From assembly GCF_052119645.1 (NCBI RefSeq), contig NZ_JBGQOM010000002.1:1-64000 (forward strand): DNA of 64,000 bases, in the 5' to 3' direction. The position numbers and the translations under genes were made by a program. The stretch comes from Paraglaciecola sp030730205. Lineage in GTDB: Bacteria > Pseudomonadota > Gammaproteobacteria > Enterobacterales > Alteromonadaceae. Position 1 is the stretch's first letter. Each line of letters starts with the position of its first letter. The notes under the pieces are model-generated. The model ran no database searches, was not told where the DNA came from, and saw nothing but the letters and a program-made list of their open reading frames with translations. Positions 25,169 to 35,200 of this stretch are shown here, piece by piece.

Positions 25169-26656
25169 TTAGACTTTAAAAGTCGATAGCTCTAACTTAA
25201 TGTCCGCACTAAGTGTTCCTAATTTATCACTCAATTCATTCACTTTTACCGCACTTTCGGCGACCTCTAAGGTGATTTTGTTGAAATCTTCAATGTTGTC
25301 ACTTACCGATATGGCCATTGCTTTTTCTTCAGTAGTTTCAATCGCAATTCGACTGTTGATGCGCCCTACTTCCGCCACATTTTCCCTAATATGACCGAGA
25401 GCTTCCATAGTGCCGTTGGCATCGGATATTGATTTTTCTACGTTGGATTTTGTGGTTAACATCAGTGTATTGGCTTGTTCAGAGGAAGTTTGCAAGTCGC
25501 CAATGATATTTTCAATTTCAATTGTGGACTCTTGAGTACGTTGAGCAAGGGCTCTTACTTCGTCAGCAACCACTGCGAATCCTCTACCTTGTTCACCTGC
25601 TCTGGCAGCTTCAATGGCAGCGTTTAAGGCCAATAAGTTTGTTTGCTCTGCAATACTTTTGATCACGTCGAGAACGGTATTAATCAGTTCACTTTTATGT
25701 TTTAGTTCTACAAGTTTATCAGAGGTCTGTTCTATCGCATTACCTAATAAATTTATTTCACTGGCAGAGCGTTGGACCACCTCATTGCTAGATACGGCCA
25801 ATTGATTACAGTCATCGGTTTTTCTGTTTGCTTCACTGACTATAGTGGATACTTGTTCTGAGACTGTTTTCATATGATTGATGGAGATGGAAATCGACTG
25901 TATTTTTGCTAACTGCTCTTGTGAAACATGATGATTAGTATTTGCATGACTTTTGATGAGCAAGGCACAATTTGCCAATTCTTCTGCTGACCCCACAATC
26001 TGATTAACCATTTTTTGCAGATTTTGCACAAATTCATTAAAACTCGAAGATAGCTGCCCCACTTCGTCGGCAGATTTTACATGTAAACGACGTGTTAAAT
26101 CTCCTCCTCCTTTTGCGATATCAGCAATGGCGTTAGCAACTAGTTCAATGGGCTCTATCACATATTTTGACAGAACGAAGGCGTTCGCCACTAACATGGC
26201 AAATAAAATGGCGCTCGCGGTTAAAACAAACAACCAAGTTATCGAAGTTAGTACACCATCATTACTGTCTAACTTAAAAACCACGTCTATGTACCCCACC
26301 TTGTTACCGTCTTCCCAAACGAGTTCAATAGTCTCTGTTGACACATGTTTGGACATACTCCCGGTACTTTTAGCTTCAGAAATTACTTTGCCGCGATGAT
26401 CAAAGACTTCAATGCTTTGAATGATGGGATAGTCGACAAAAGAAGAAATAATATTGTTTATCAATGTGCTGTCGTAAGAGTAAATTGGCTCTATTAGCAC
26501 TACCTGCAGGGATGATTTAGCATCATTAATACTCTTTTCTAAGGTATCTTGAAGGTAGTTTTTAGCCAACAAATAGCTTGTAACAAAACTCAATGTCATG
26601 ACCAAAAAAGAAATGAGAGCCAAAATTGTGATTGATTTTTGTTTTATCGATTTCAT
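25169..26656 (-). CDS. methyl-accepting chemotaxis protein
   Basis: Inner-membrane chemoreceptor of 495 residues. TM1 (about 7-33); a short periplasmic sensor (about 34-140); TM2 (about 142-166); HAMP (about 168-222, with the P-box SKYVIEPI); and a long cytoplasmic coiled coil with the signalling tip EQTNLLALNAAIEAARAGEQ, split by GRGFAVVADEVRALA (about 335-375). Start could be GTG at 26665 or ATG at 26656; I take the ATG. The gene follows a periplasmic binding protein by about 50 bp in the same direction, suggesting that the binding protein presents the ligand to this receptor. The sensor is too short for a dCache domain. Confidence 0.95.
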   Translation of the reverse strand: MKSIKQKSITILALISFLVMTLSFVTSYLLAKNYLQDTLEKSINDAKSSLQVVLIEPIYSYDSTLINNIISSFVDYPIIQSIEVFDHRGKVISEAKSTGSMSKHVSTETIELVWEDGNKVGYIDVVFKLDSNDGVLTSITWLFVLTASAILFAMLVANAFVLSKYVIEPIELVANAIADIAKGGGDLTRRLHVKSADEVGQLSSSFNEFVQNLQKMVNQIVGSAEELANCALLIKSHANTNHHVSQEQLAKIQSISISINHMKTVSEQVSTIVSEANRKTDDCNQLAVSSNEVVQRSASEINLLGNAIEQTSDKLVELKHKSELINTVLDVIKSIAEQTNLLALNAAIEAARAGEQGRGFAVVADEVRALAQRTQESTIEIENIIGDLQTSSEQANTLMLTTKSNVEKSISDANGTMEALGHIRENVAEVGRINSRIAIETTEEKAMAISVSDNIEDFNKITLEVAESAVKVNELSDKLGTLSADIKLELSTFKV

Positions 26657-26705
26657 TATTTGCACCGTTTATCATTAGGGTCTGATTATACTTGGTAATA
26701 ATGTG

Positions 26706-27563
26706 TTAGAGCTTAGAAACGTCCAACCAAAATTCGCTTCTGTTTGTTGGTGTATCTTTGTGCATATATGGATTGTCAATTCTAATAATGTTTCTTTTCG
26801 CTAAATCCGCTTTACTCAAAGCTTCTTTAATCATCGAATTTGCAAAAAACAAGGCATCGAAACTGCCATCGCTAATAGAAATTTCAAAACCTCGATATAG
26901 TTTGTCATGTAAGATCTGATTAGACGGATTAACAAAAAAGTACATAGCATAGGGATAAATGAGCAACACATGTTCATCAACTATCAAGTCCAGCTCGGGT
27001 CGACTTTCAACTTCTACCCAAGGTTCATGCACTGCCCTTGGAAAGTAGTCAAAACGTCCTCCTTCTAACATTGGAAATAAATTGGGGTACTTAATCGTCG
27101 TAGTGGTTGGAATATTGGCATTTTTTAACACCGCTGTATCCCCCCAAAACGTCCCTTGACCAGCTTTGAAATCGAATAAGTCCTTGAGCTCTGTAACGTT
27201 TTTAAAACGCTCTTTATCGGCTTTGCGGATAATAAAAATTCGATGGCCTAATAACCCTTTTAAGATTGGAATACGCACCGTCAGCAGCTGCTTTTCTAAT
27301 GCTTGTGACGTCCCAGCCCATATAATATCGACTTGGCCGTCAATTACTGCATCAGTTAGTCTAGCTTCTGACATAGACTCAGTATCAGGTACTAAGCGAG
27401 CCGCTGGATCGACTTTGCTGAGTATGAGTTGAAGAATATCTGCGGCAAATGCTTCTTTAGCTCCCTCAATTTTTCGAATTTTATAATCACCAGCAAGGGT
27501 ACTAAAAGTAAAAAAAGCCATCATTAAAAAGAGCGTTGTCTGCCATAGTCTTTTTCGATTCAT
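26706..27563 (-). CDS. periplasmic solute-binding protein (SBP family 3-like)
   Basis: Exported binding protein of 285 residues from the ATG at 27563 (the frame continues eight residues upstream). Signal peptide of about 23 residues (hydrophobic LWQTTLFLMMAFF, cleavage near TLA|G), then a type II periplasmic-binding fold: DAVIDGQVDIIWAGTS (about 80-95) and a hinge region near FPRAVHEPW. The ligand cannot be told from sequence. No ABC permease is nearby; the partner is the chemoreceptor gene 49 bp downstream, so it looks like a dedicated chemosensory binding protein. It differs from the binding protein at 51974. Confidence 0.85.
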   Translation of the reverse strand: MNRKRLWQTTLFLMMAFFTFSTLAGDYKIRKIEGAKEAFAADILQLILSKVDPAARLVPDTESMSEARLTDAVIDGQVDIIWAGTSQALEKQLLTVRIPILKGLLGHRIFIIRKADKERFKNVTELKDLFDFKAGQGTFWGDTAVLKNANIPTTTTIKYPNLFPMLEGGRFDYFPRAVHEPWVEVESRPELDLIVDEHVLLIYPYAMYFFVNPSNQILHDKLYRGFEISISDGSFDALFFANSMIKEALSKADLAKRNIIRIDNPYMHKDTPTNRSEFWLDVSKL

Positions 27564-27783
27564 TACGGTCTCTTTTGCGTAACGCATTCATATACAAGAG
27601 TATATGAGTTAAGGGCACGCCGTGATGTTTGTCAAAAATCATCAATAAAAAATCAAACTAAATGTGAAGACTTGCAAGTCATAAGCTTGTTTAATGCGAT
27701 TCTTCTTTATTATCATAATTGTGGTGCATAACCGTTAATATTGGTGCAAAGGAATTCAACTAGTAAGTGAAACGGCGGCATAA

Positions 27784-27805
27784 GCCTACGAAAATAGGCC
27801 TTTTT
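27784..27805 (+). terminator. orphan terminator-like hairpin upstream of the nucleoside hydrolase gene
   Basis: GCCTA-CGAAAA-TAGGC followed by CTTTTT (T run 27801-27805), oriented +. No gene on the + strand lies before it for 2.7 kb, and it is 69 bp upstream of the nucleoside hydrolase ATG, so it may end a short leader RNA or act as an attenuator. A weak -10-like TATCAT (about 27713) precedes it. Confidence 0.5.
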
Positions 27806-27873
27806 AAATGTTAAACAGTGGTGTTCTTCTTGCTTAAGCTCCCCTCCTTTTCTAACTCTTTCTTGGTATCTCA

Positions 27874-28980
27874 ATGTTTCCCATTCGCTTTATTTTTTGT
27901 AAAAGTATTATTGCGGGCTTTATTCTACTATTGGTTTTTCCTGCCTCTGCTGTGAAGGTTATTTACGATACTGATATGGGTATTGATGATTGGTCAGCTA
28001 TGCTAGTGGTGGCAAATCACCCTGACATTGAATTACTCGGCATCACCTCTAACGGTGCAGGAGAGGGGCACTGTGAAGCCAATATGCGCAATATCCCTGA
28101 CTTATTAGCCTTATCAATGTCGCCAGATGTGCCTTTTGCTTGCGGTTATCATTATCCTCTTGATGGCTACTTTGCATTTCCTGAACCGTGGCGTAAACAA
28201 GCTGATACCCTTTCAGGTGTTGCCGTTCCGCCTTCAGCACGACAACCATCGAAAGTAAACGCGGTTGAATTACTTCATCAACTGCTATCTCAACAAGATG
28301 AAAAAGTAGTGCTACTAACAGCAGGAAGCTTAACCAATATCGCCTTATGGCTCCAAAAATATCCGCAAGATAAACCTCTGGTATCGCGTTTAGTGATGAT
28401 GGGTGGAGGCTTTGATGCCCCTGGTAATATTATCGTTCCTGGTTTTACGACAGATCATCCAAACAAAAAAGCAGAGTGGAATATTTATGTCGATGCCATT
28501 GCGGCAGACCGCGTATTTCAATCTGGCTTAGCTATTGAGGTAGTGGGACTGGATTTAACTAACCAAGTTAAAGTCACAGCGCAATACGCTCAACGATTTA
28601 AAGCACAAGTAAAAGCAGAGGCCGCTCGGTTTTGGGATCAAGTACTCGATGACAACGATTGGTTTATCGAGTCTGGTGAATACTATTTTTGGGATGTATT
28701 AGCCGCACTCGTGGTTGCTGACCCACACTTGTGTCAGGGTGATATGCAACCGGTATGGGTAGAGTACCAACACGTTGAAAAAGGTGACAAATGGACAGAT
28801 AAAAACATGCCACCAATGACAGAATCAGGCCAACCTCGACGCCATTACGATCCAGCTACTTTTGGTATTACCCATATCGGAGGTGACAATCCGCCAGTTA
28901 AAATATGCCGGCATACCGAGCCCCAAGTGGCGTTTGATCGATTAATTGAGATATTAAACATAGAGGTTGAAGCGAGATAA
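27874..28980 (+). CDS. secreted nucleoside hydrolase (IUNH family)
   Basis: Hydrolyses the N-glycosidic bond of ribonucleosides to base plus ribose. 368 residues: a signal peptide (1-26, PASA|V), then the Ca2+-binding Asp cluster VIYDTDMGIDDWSAML at about 30-45, which differs slightly from the classic DTDPGIDD (Pro replaced by Met); TAGSLTNIALWL (about 150-161); MMGGGF; and a second Asp near AEWNIYVDAIAADRVF. The exported form suggests scavenging of extracellular nucleosides. It stands alone, with a possible attenuator upstream and no good ribosome site. Which nucleosides it takes cannot be said. Confidence 0.92.
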   Translation: MFPIRFIFCKSIIAGFILLLVFPASAVKVIYDTDMGIDDWSAMLVVANHPDIELLGITSNGAGEGHCEANMRNIPDLLALSMSPDVPFACGYHYPLDGYFAFPEPWRKQADTLSGVAVPPSARQPSKVNAVELLHQLLSQQDEKVVLLTAGSLTNIALWLQKYPQDKPLVSRLVMMGGGFDAPGNIIVPGFTTDHPNKKAEWNIYVDAIAADRVFQSGLAIEVVGLDLTNQVKVTAQYAQRFKAQVKAEAARFWDQVLDDNDWFIESGEYYFWDVLAALVVADPHLCQGDMQPVWVEYQHVEKGDKWTDKNMPPMTESGQPRRHYDPATFGITHIGGDNPPVKICRHTEPQVAFDRLIEILNIEVEAR

Positions 28981-29044
28981 TTAACCTCTCGCTTTTCACC
29001 ATTCAGAACGTGTCGATCTGTCGCCCTTAATGTAAAAACCGCAT

Positions 29045-29071
29045 AAAAAAGCCTGACATATCTGCCAGGCT
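29045..29071 (-). terminator. terminator of the M1 aminopeptidase gene
   Basis: On the minus strand: GCCTGGCA / TGTCAGGC stem (one mismatch) with a short loop, followed by TTTTTT. It lies 32 bp beyond the stop. Confidence 0.8.
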
Positions 29072-29102
29072 GTTTCTCATCAATCCTGCAAATTAGCGGG
29101 GT

Positions 29103-30995
29103 TTATTCAACAAAACCTTCATTCGCTTTTACCGTCAATGGGTGATAACCGTCTTTGGCTTCGGTAAATGCTTTTTGCGCCATCTTCTTACCTTCAGCAG
29201 TGTGAGATAAAGCTTTATATAAAGGCTTAACCAGCTTATTACGACCAATTGAGACCAAATATTCATGCAGACGCGTAAACGCTGGCTCATACCAATTATT
29301 TACGCTTATCAGTAACCAACTGTGGGCTATTTCGTTGTTATGGCTTTGAGTTAAATCAAAGGCATCATCGAGCTCAGCGAGTTGCTTTTGGCTCAGTTTT
29401 TCAGGCATATTATTTAAAAAATACAGCCATTGATGGGTTACCCACTCTTTGACTTTAATGTCTTTGGCTTCAATCGCGCCAGCTAACCAATCAGCACGTG
29501 CTTGATCAACCACCGTAAACGCATCTGATTGCGGTACTGGTGCGTTTTCTGGTACGCCAGGCGAATGTATCCACTCGTTAATACGCCCCATCGATAATAC
29601 GTCGCTATGTTCTTTAACGAGTGTATCTTGCAAGTATGCGACAAATTCATCGGTAGTAATACTTTGAAAATTGAAATGTTTAAAGTACGCCAATAGGAAC
29701 TTATCAAACTCGGCTCTACCCACTTTTTGTTCAAGCTCTCGTAAAAAAAGTGCGCCTTTTTCGTAGGGGATATTACTGAATACATCATCCGGATCCCGCC
29801 CGCGTAAATCGATAGCCAACACTTGATCATTTTTTGCTAAGTTATCGATATCTGTTTGTAACTCTTGACGTCCTAAAACTGCTTCCATCGCGTAGCGTTT
29901 TTCACCATACACCATTTCCATGATGCGATAAGTTAGGTAAGTGGTAAATCCTTCGTTTAGCCATAGATCGCGCCACGTAGCATTAGTGACGGTATTGCCT
30001 GACCATGAATGCGCAAGTTCGTGCGCAATTAACGAAACTAAACTTTTATCTCCAGCGATAACCGTAGGAGTAATAAATGACAATCGTGGATTTTCCATGC
30101 CGCCAAAGGGAAACGACGGCGGCAAAATCAGCAAGTCATATCGATCCCAGCTGTAGGGCCCGAATGTTTTTTCGGTGGCAATTAACATGGACTCCGTATC
30201 AGCAAATTCAGCCGCCGCGGCATCGAGTATCGACGCTTCTGAATATACCCCAGTGCGCTCCCCCATCGCTTTAAAGTGTAAGTCGCCTACCGCCAGTGCA
30301 ATTAAATAAGACGGAATTGGCTGCGGCATAGAAAACTCGTATACGCCATCTCGCGGGGTATTAGGATCGTTGGCCGCACTCATCACAGCCAATAAAGCTT
30401 CAGGCGTGCGAATAGTGGCTTGATATGTCACCCTAACTTGCGGCGAGTCTTGTAAAGGGATAAAACTGCGCGCATGGATAGCCTGAGACTGAGTAAACAA
30501 AAACGGGTGCTGTTTACCCGCAGTTTGCGCAGGAGTGAGCCATTGCACCCCTGAGGCTTGTGGAGAGGTGTGATATTGAACAACAATTGAATCACCTACC
30601 TGTGGTAAGTCAATGGTCAAGGCAGCACCTAAAAATGAATCTTGAGAAGCCAGAACAAACGGAATAGTTTTGCCATTAGCACTGACATTGGTAATTGTTA
30701 GGTCACGAGTATCTAAGACTAATTTATCCGCGCTCGGTAACACCCTTTTGTAATCAAGCTGCACTGAGCCGCTTAACATCTTTTGTTCAAAATCTACAGT
30801 TAAATCCAGCACTAGATTGGTCACTTTCACTTCATCTGGGTTAGAAAAGGAATGGTAATCTTTCCCCACCTGAATCTCAGTGCTCACCGCCTCGCTAGCG
30901 GTTACGACTGCCGTTTGCTCTGTTTTACCGTTCGGTGAGCATCCCATAAGCAAAGAGCAGCAAACAACGGCGCTCATTATCAATTTAGTTGTCAT
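29103..30995 (-). CDS. M1 family aminopeptidase, leukotriene-A4-hydrolase-like, lipoprotein
   Basis: Zinc aminopeptidase of 630 residues from the ATG at 30995, which has an AGGA ribosome site and begins a lipoprotein signal (lipobox SLLMGC, Cys at about residue 19); the frame runs 26 residues further upstream without support. N-terminal beta-saddle domain (about 45-230); substrate motif GGMEN (about 295); zinc site HELAHSW with the second ligand Glu in WLNEGFTTY about 18 residues later; then the alpha-helical C-terminal domain of the LTA4H/RNPEP branch. Probably trims peptides in the periplasm or at the outer membrane. Single-gene unit with its own terminator. Confidence 0.95.
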   Translation of the reverse strand: MTTKLIMSAVVCCSLLMGCSPNGKTEQTAVVTASEAVSTEIQVGKDYHSFSNPDEVKVTNLVLDLTVDFEQKMLSGSVQLDYKRVLPSADKLVLDTRDLTITNVSANGKTIPFVLASQDSFLGAALTIDLPQVGDSIVVQYHTSPQASGVQWLTPAQTAGKQHPFLFTQSQAIHARSFIPLQDSPQVRVTYQATIRTPEALLAVMSAANDPNTPRDGVYEFSMPQPIPSYLIALAVGDLHFKAMGERTGVYSEASILDAAAAEFADTESMLIATEKTFGPYSWDRYDLLILPPSFPFGGMENPRLSFITPTVIAGDKSLVSLIAHELAHSWSGNTVTNATWRDLWLNEGFTTYLTYRIMEMVYGEKRYAMEAVLGRQELQTDIDNLAKNDQVLAIDLRGRDPDDVFSNIPYEKGALFLRELEQKVGRAEFDKFLLAYFKHFNFQSITTDEFVAYLQDTLVKEHSDVLSMGRINEWIHSPGVPENAPVPQSDAFTVVDQARADWLAGAIEAKDIKVKEWVTHQWLYFLNNMPEKLSQKQLAELDDAFDLTQSHNNEIAHSWLLISVNNWYEPAFTRLHEYLVSIGRNKLVKPLYKALSHTAEGKKMAQKAFTEAKDGYHPLTVKANEGFVE

Positions 30996-31177
30996 TATTA
31001 TTCCTGATAAAAATACTGAGCCATAAATTCTGTCACATTCGTACAAACATCTAAACAAGCAAATGAATACCAATTGTAAATATCAGTCAAGGCTTGATTT
31101 TTTAGTGATAAACCTCATAAAAAACGCGAGGCTAGTACACGAGTGCGAAGCCCCGAAAAACTAGAGAGATAAACTGT

Positions 31178-31762
31178 ATGTCACATCACGAAGAGAGCGA
31201 TGATATCGACTTTTTTGCACAGTTCAGTGACGTTGTGCCACTAAAGCAGAATACGATTGAATTTGTGCCACCCACAAAAGACAGTATCGCCAAACAAGCC
31301 AGGCGGCAAAATATTGAACTCAGTATGCAACTGGCCAATAACCACTTGAGCCTAGAATGTTTCCGGCCACTTGATCCTTATGATCATTTGACATTTAAAA
31401 AATCTGGCGTGCAAGACGGGGTATTCAAAAACCTCAGAATGGGCAAGTATAAAATTGAGGGTGTGGTTAATTTACAAAATCAAAAATTTGAACAAGCTAG
31501 AAATGTTGTGTTTACACGGATCAACGAGGCTTATAAAAACGGCAGTAGAACCTTGCTGATAAAACATGGTATTGGGCTGCACAGCAAACCTGTACCCGCG
31601 ATGTTAAAAAGTTATGTTAATCAGTGGCTGCAAGAAATGCCACAGGTAATTGCTTTTCATACAGCAATGGCCCATCACGGCGGCAGCGGTGCAAGTTATG
31701 TTTTATTAAAGAAAAATGATGAACAAAAAGCAGAAAATCGAGAGTTTCATCGAAAACGTTAA
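31178..31762 (+). CDS. smrA: Smr-domain endonuclease SmrA (YdaL-like)
   Basis: Protein of 194 residues with an N-terminal helical region and a C-terminal Smr (small MutS-related) domain (about 92-182), ending in HHGGSGASYVLLKK as in E. coli YdaL. The central catalytic-type motif HGIG (about 130) is present, while the usual LDLHG at the start of the domain is here GVVNLQNQ. YdaL has been shown to nick DNA in vitro; loss of the first motif makes activity uncertain. ATG preceded by AGAGA. Converges with the small gene on the other strand. Confidence 0.9.
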   Translation: MSHHEESDDIDFFAQFSDVVPLKQNTIEFVPPTKDSIAKQARRQNIELSMQLANNHLSLECFRPLDPYDHLTFKKSGVQDGVFKNLRMGKYKIEGVVNLQNQKFEQARNVVFTRINEAYKNGSRTLLIKHGIGLHSKPVPAMLKSYVNQWLQEMPQVIAFHTAMAHHGGSGASYVLLKKNDEQKAENREFHRKR

Positions 31763-31839
31763 TCATCTTTGTAAAGCGTGACTGAACCAATAAAGCAAGT
31801 AATCTTACTTCGCTCTCGTCTTACCCTACAGGCAATAAC

Positions 31840-31986
31840 TTACTTACTTTGTTGTTGCGCTTGTGTAGCAGTAGCCGTCGTCGTTTGGTCAGATTTTGCT
31901 GAGGCACTAAAAATAGCGGCGATAATAAGTATGACAACGGTGGCAAACACACCGGTTAACCCAAAGCCTTTGTTCGAACGATTCAT
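31840..31986 (-). CDS. small membrane or secreted protein, 48 residues (unrecognised)
   Basis: An open frame of 49 codons: N-terminal MNRSNKGFGLTG, a hydrophobic helix (about residues 10-28, VFATVVILIIAAIF), an SASA|K signal-peptidase-like site, then a polar tail rich in Thr, Ala and Gln ending QQQSK. Purine-rich AGAGACGGAA precedes the ATG. Codon choice and the positive-then-hydrophobic-then-polar layout look like a real small envelope protein; the tail would be only 18 residues if cleaved, so a membrane anchor is equally possible. I do not recognise the family. Overlapping frames on both strands of this spot are poorer. Confidence 0.6.
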   Translation of the reverse strand: MNRSNKGFGLTGVFATVVILIIAAIFSASAKSDQTTTATATQAQQQSK

Positions 31987-32205
31987 TTCCGTCTCTTATT
32001 TTTATTAAATTGTGTATAGGTAGTAGGTCAGACACCCACTTAGGCAAAAAATTCCATTTACTTTTTCTTAACAAACAGAGAAGCGACACCTTGTCAATAG
32101 AGTAATAGATGTTAATGAGTATTTTACTGATTTACAAGGGGTTTAATTTAATCAAGTAAAAAATAATTAACGTTATATGACCGTAATTTTAGTTGAGAAA
32201 TATAT

Positions 32206-32244
32206 CTACCCATTTAAATAAATTCCAATCATTTAAATGGGTAG
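32206..32244 (-). terminator. 14-bp perfect hairpin after purL
   Basis: CTACCCATTTAAAT (32206-32219) and its exact complement (32231-32244) with an 11-nt loop, 22 bp past the purL stop on the minus strand. The following bases are A/T-rich but have no long T run, so it is a terminator or an mRNA 3'-end stabiliser. Confidence 0.7.
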
Positions 32245-32265
32245 GGAGTGATGTTGAATACTTAA

Positions 32266-35200
32266 CTACGCTACGTAAACCCGTGCATTTCTGAACATAC
32301 GCATCCACGCGCCGTCTTCTTGCCATTCTTGTGGATGCCAAGAGTTAGCCACGGTCCTGAACACTCTCTCTGGGTGAGGCATCATAATGGTCGCTCGACC
32401 ATCACTGCTGGTTAAACCGGCAATCCCAAGAGGTGAACCATTAGGATTGGCTGGATAGTGTTGTGTCACTTTTCCGTAGTTATTTACATACTGTAAAGCA
32501 ATCGCTTGATTATTTTGTGCCGCGAATAAATCAGCATCTGACTTAAACTCAGCGCGGCCTTCACCATGCGACACCGCAATTGGCATTCGAGAACCTTGCA
32601 TTCCATCAAAGAAAATAGAATTGTTTTGCTGTATTTCTACCATCGCAACTCTAGCTTCGAAACGCTCTGATTGATTAGTGACAAAATGTGGCCACAGCTC
32701 AGCACCTGGGATCAACGATTTCAAATTAGACATCATCTGACAGCCGTTACACACGCCAAGAGAGAAAGAATCAGGGCGAGCAAAGAAATCTGCAAACTGT
32801 TCACGTACTTGCTGATTAAACAAAATCGATTTTGCCCAGCCCTCTCCTGCGCCTAATACGTCGCCGTAAGAAAACCCGCCACAAGCCACTAAGCCTTGGA
32901 AGTTTGCAAGGGATTGTTTATTGGCTAATAAATCACTCATGTGCACGTCAATGGCATTAAATCCTGCGCGGTCAAAAGCAGCAGCCATTTCTACATGTGA
33001 GTTGACTCCCTGTTCACGTAATATCGCGATTTTAGGTGCAACACCTTTGGCAATATACGGGGCTGCAACATCCTGATTCACATCAAAACTTAACTTGGCG
33101 TGCAAACCTGGATCCTGAGCATCTGCCTTAGCTTGATGCTCTTGTTGAGCACACTCAGGGTTGTCACGTAATTGCTGCATGTGCAGCGTAGTTTGCGCCC
33201 AAATTTGGCGATAATGGATACGGCTATTTTGTAAAATAATTTGCGCGTGATGGCGCACAACTATTTGATCAGTCGAGTTTAAACGAGCCACCGGATGAAC
33301 GACAGATTCAAGACCATGTTCAGCTAATACACTCATTACACGGGCTTTATCAGCAGCACTGACTTGAATAACCGCGCCTAACTCTTCATTGAACAAACTG
33401 GCGATTGGCTCGCCTGTTAGCTGACTAATGTCGATATCAAGACCCGTTTTCCCAGCAAAGGCCATTTCAAGTAAGGTTGTAAATAAACCTCCGTCTGAAC
33501 GATCGTGATAAGCCAGTAATTTTTTCTCGTGTACCAGTTGCTGAATGGCTAAAAAGAACCCTTTGAGCAATGGCGCTGAATCAACATCAGGCGCAACATC
33601 ACCAAGCTGTTGATAAACCTGAGCTAAACAAGAAGCCCCTAAACGGTTTTGCCCCTGGCCTAAGTCTATGACCAGTAGCTCAGAATCACTGAGGTCGGTA
33701 TTCAATTGTGGGGTTAGGGTTTTACGCACGTCCTGCACTGCACCAAAGGCAGTAATCACCAAAGATAGAGGAGAGGTGACGGATTTACCTTCACCATTTT
33801 CTTGCCAGGTAGTTTTCATCGACATGGAATCTTTACCTACTGGGATAGTCAAATCCAGCGCAGGACATAACTCTTCACCTATCGCTTTCACCGCAGCATA
33901 CAAACCAGCGTCTTCGCCGGGGTGTCCAGCTGCAGCCATCCAGTTGGCTGACAAATTAATACGTTTAAAATCGCCAATATCCGCCGCTGCTATATTGGTC
34001 AAGGCTTCACCTACTGCCATACGAGCAGAGGCCGCGGGGTTTAACAGTGCAATAGGCGTGCGTTCTCCCATCGACATCGCTTCGCCTTGATAGGTATCAA
34101 AGGCACTCGCAGTAACGCCAACATCCGCCACAGGTACTTGCCAAGGCCCTACCATTTGATCACGGCAAACCATGCCTGTTACCGAGCGATCGCCGATAGT
34201 TATTAAGAAGGTCTTTTCAGCTACCGTAGGCAAACGTAAAATACGTTCAGCCGCCTCGGCGAGGACAATCGATTGAGTATCTAAGGCTTTATTATCGACT
34301 TGAGCGCTTTGGGCTTCACGGTGCATTTTGGGCGTTTTACCCAATAGTACGTCAAGGGGTAGATCGATGGGTTTATTGCCAAAGTGCGGATCAGCAACGG
34401 TTAAATGGGCTTGTTCGGTGGCTTCACCCACAACCGCAAATGGGGCTCGTTCACGTAAACAAATTTGTTCAAATACTTCAAGATTTTCAGGAGCAACTGA
34501 CAACACATAACGCTCTTGTGACTCATTACACCATAACTCCATGGGTGTCATACCCGCTTCATCATTGGGTACTTTTCGTAGGTCAAATACGCCGCCACGT
34601 CCGCCATCGTTGATGAGTTCAGGAAAGGCATTCGATAGACCGCCCGCTCCTACATCGTGGATAAACTGAATGGGGTTGTTTTCTCCAAGCTGCCAACATT
34701 TATCAATCACTTCCTGACAACGACGTTCCATCTCTGGGTTACCTCGTTGGACAGACGCAAAATCAAGATCTTCAGTCGACTGCCCTGAGGCCATTGAAGA
34801 AGCAGCACCACCACCTAAACCGATATTCATGGCAGGCCCGCCTAGAGCGATTAATTTAGCCCCTACAGTGATTTCACCTTTTTGTGTATGTTGTTTGCGA
34901 ATATTCCCCAACCCACCAGCAAGCATGATCGGTTTGTGATAGCCACGGACCTCTTCACCATTGAAACTCATGACTTTTTGTTCATAAGTTCTGAAATACC
35001 CTAAAATACTGGGGCGTCCAAATTCATTGTTAAATGCAGCGCCACCAAGAGGGCCATCCATCATAATGTCAAAGGCACTAACAATACGTTCTGGCTTACC
35101 GTAATGCTGCTCCCAAGGCTGAGCAAATCCGGGGATATTAAGATTTGATACGGAAAATCCAACTAAACCAGCTTTAGGTTTAGAACCGCGACCGGTAGCA

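Noticed and set aside
31778..32008. 76-codon frame on the + strand after smrA
   Set aside because: Odd composition (Cys-rich stretch) and no good start; the opposite strand holds a better small gene at 31840-31986.
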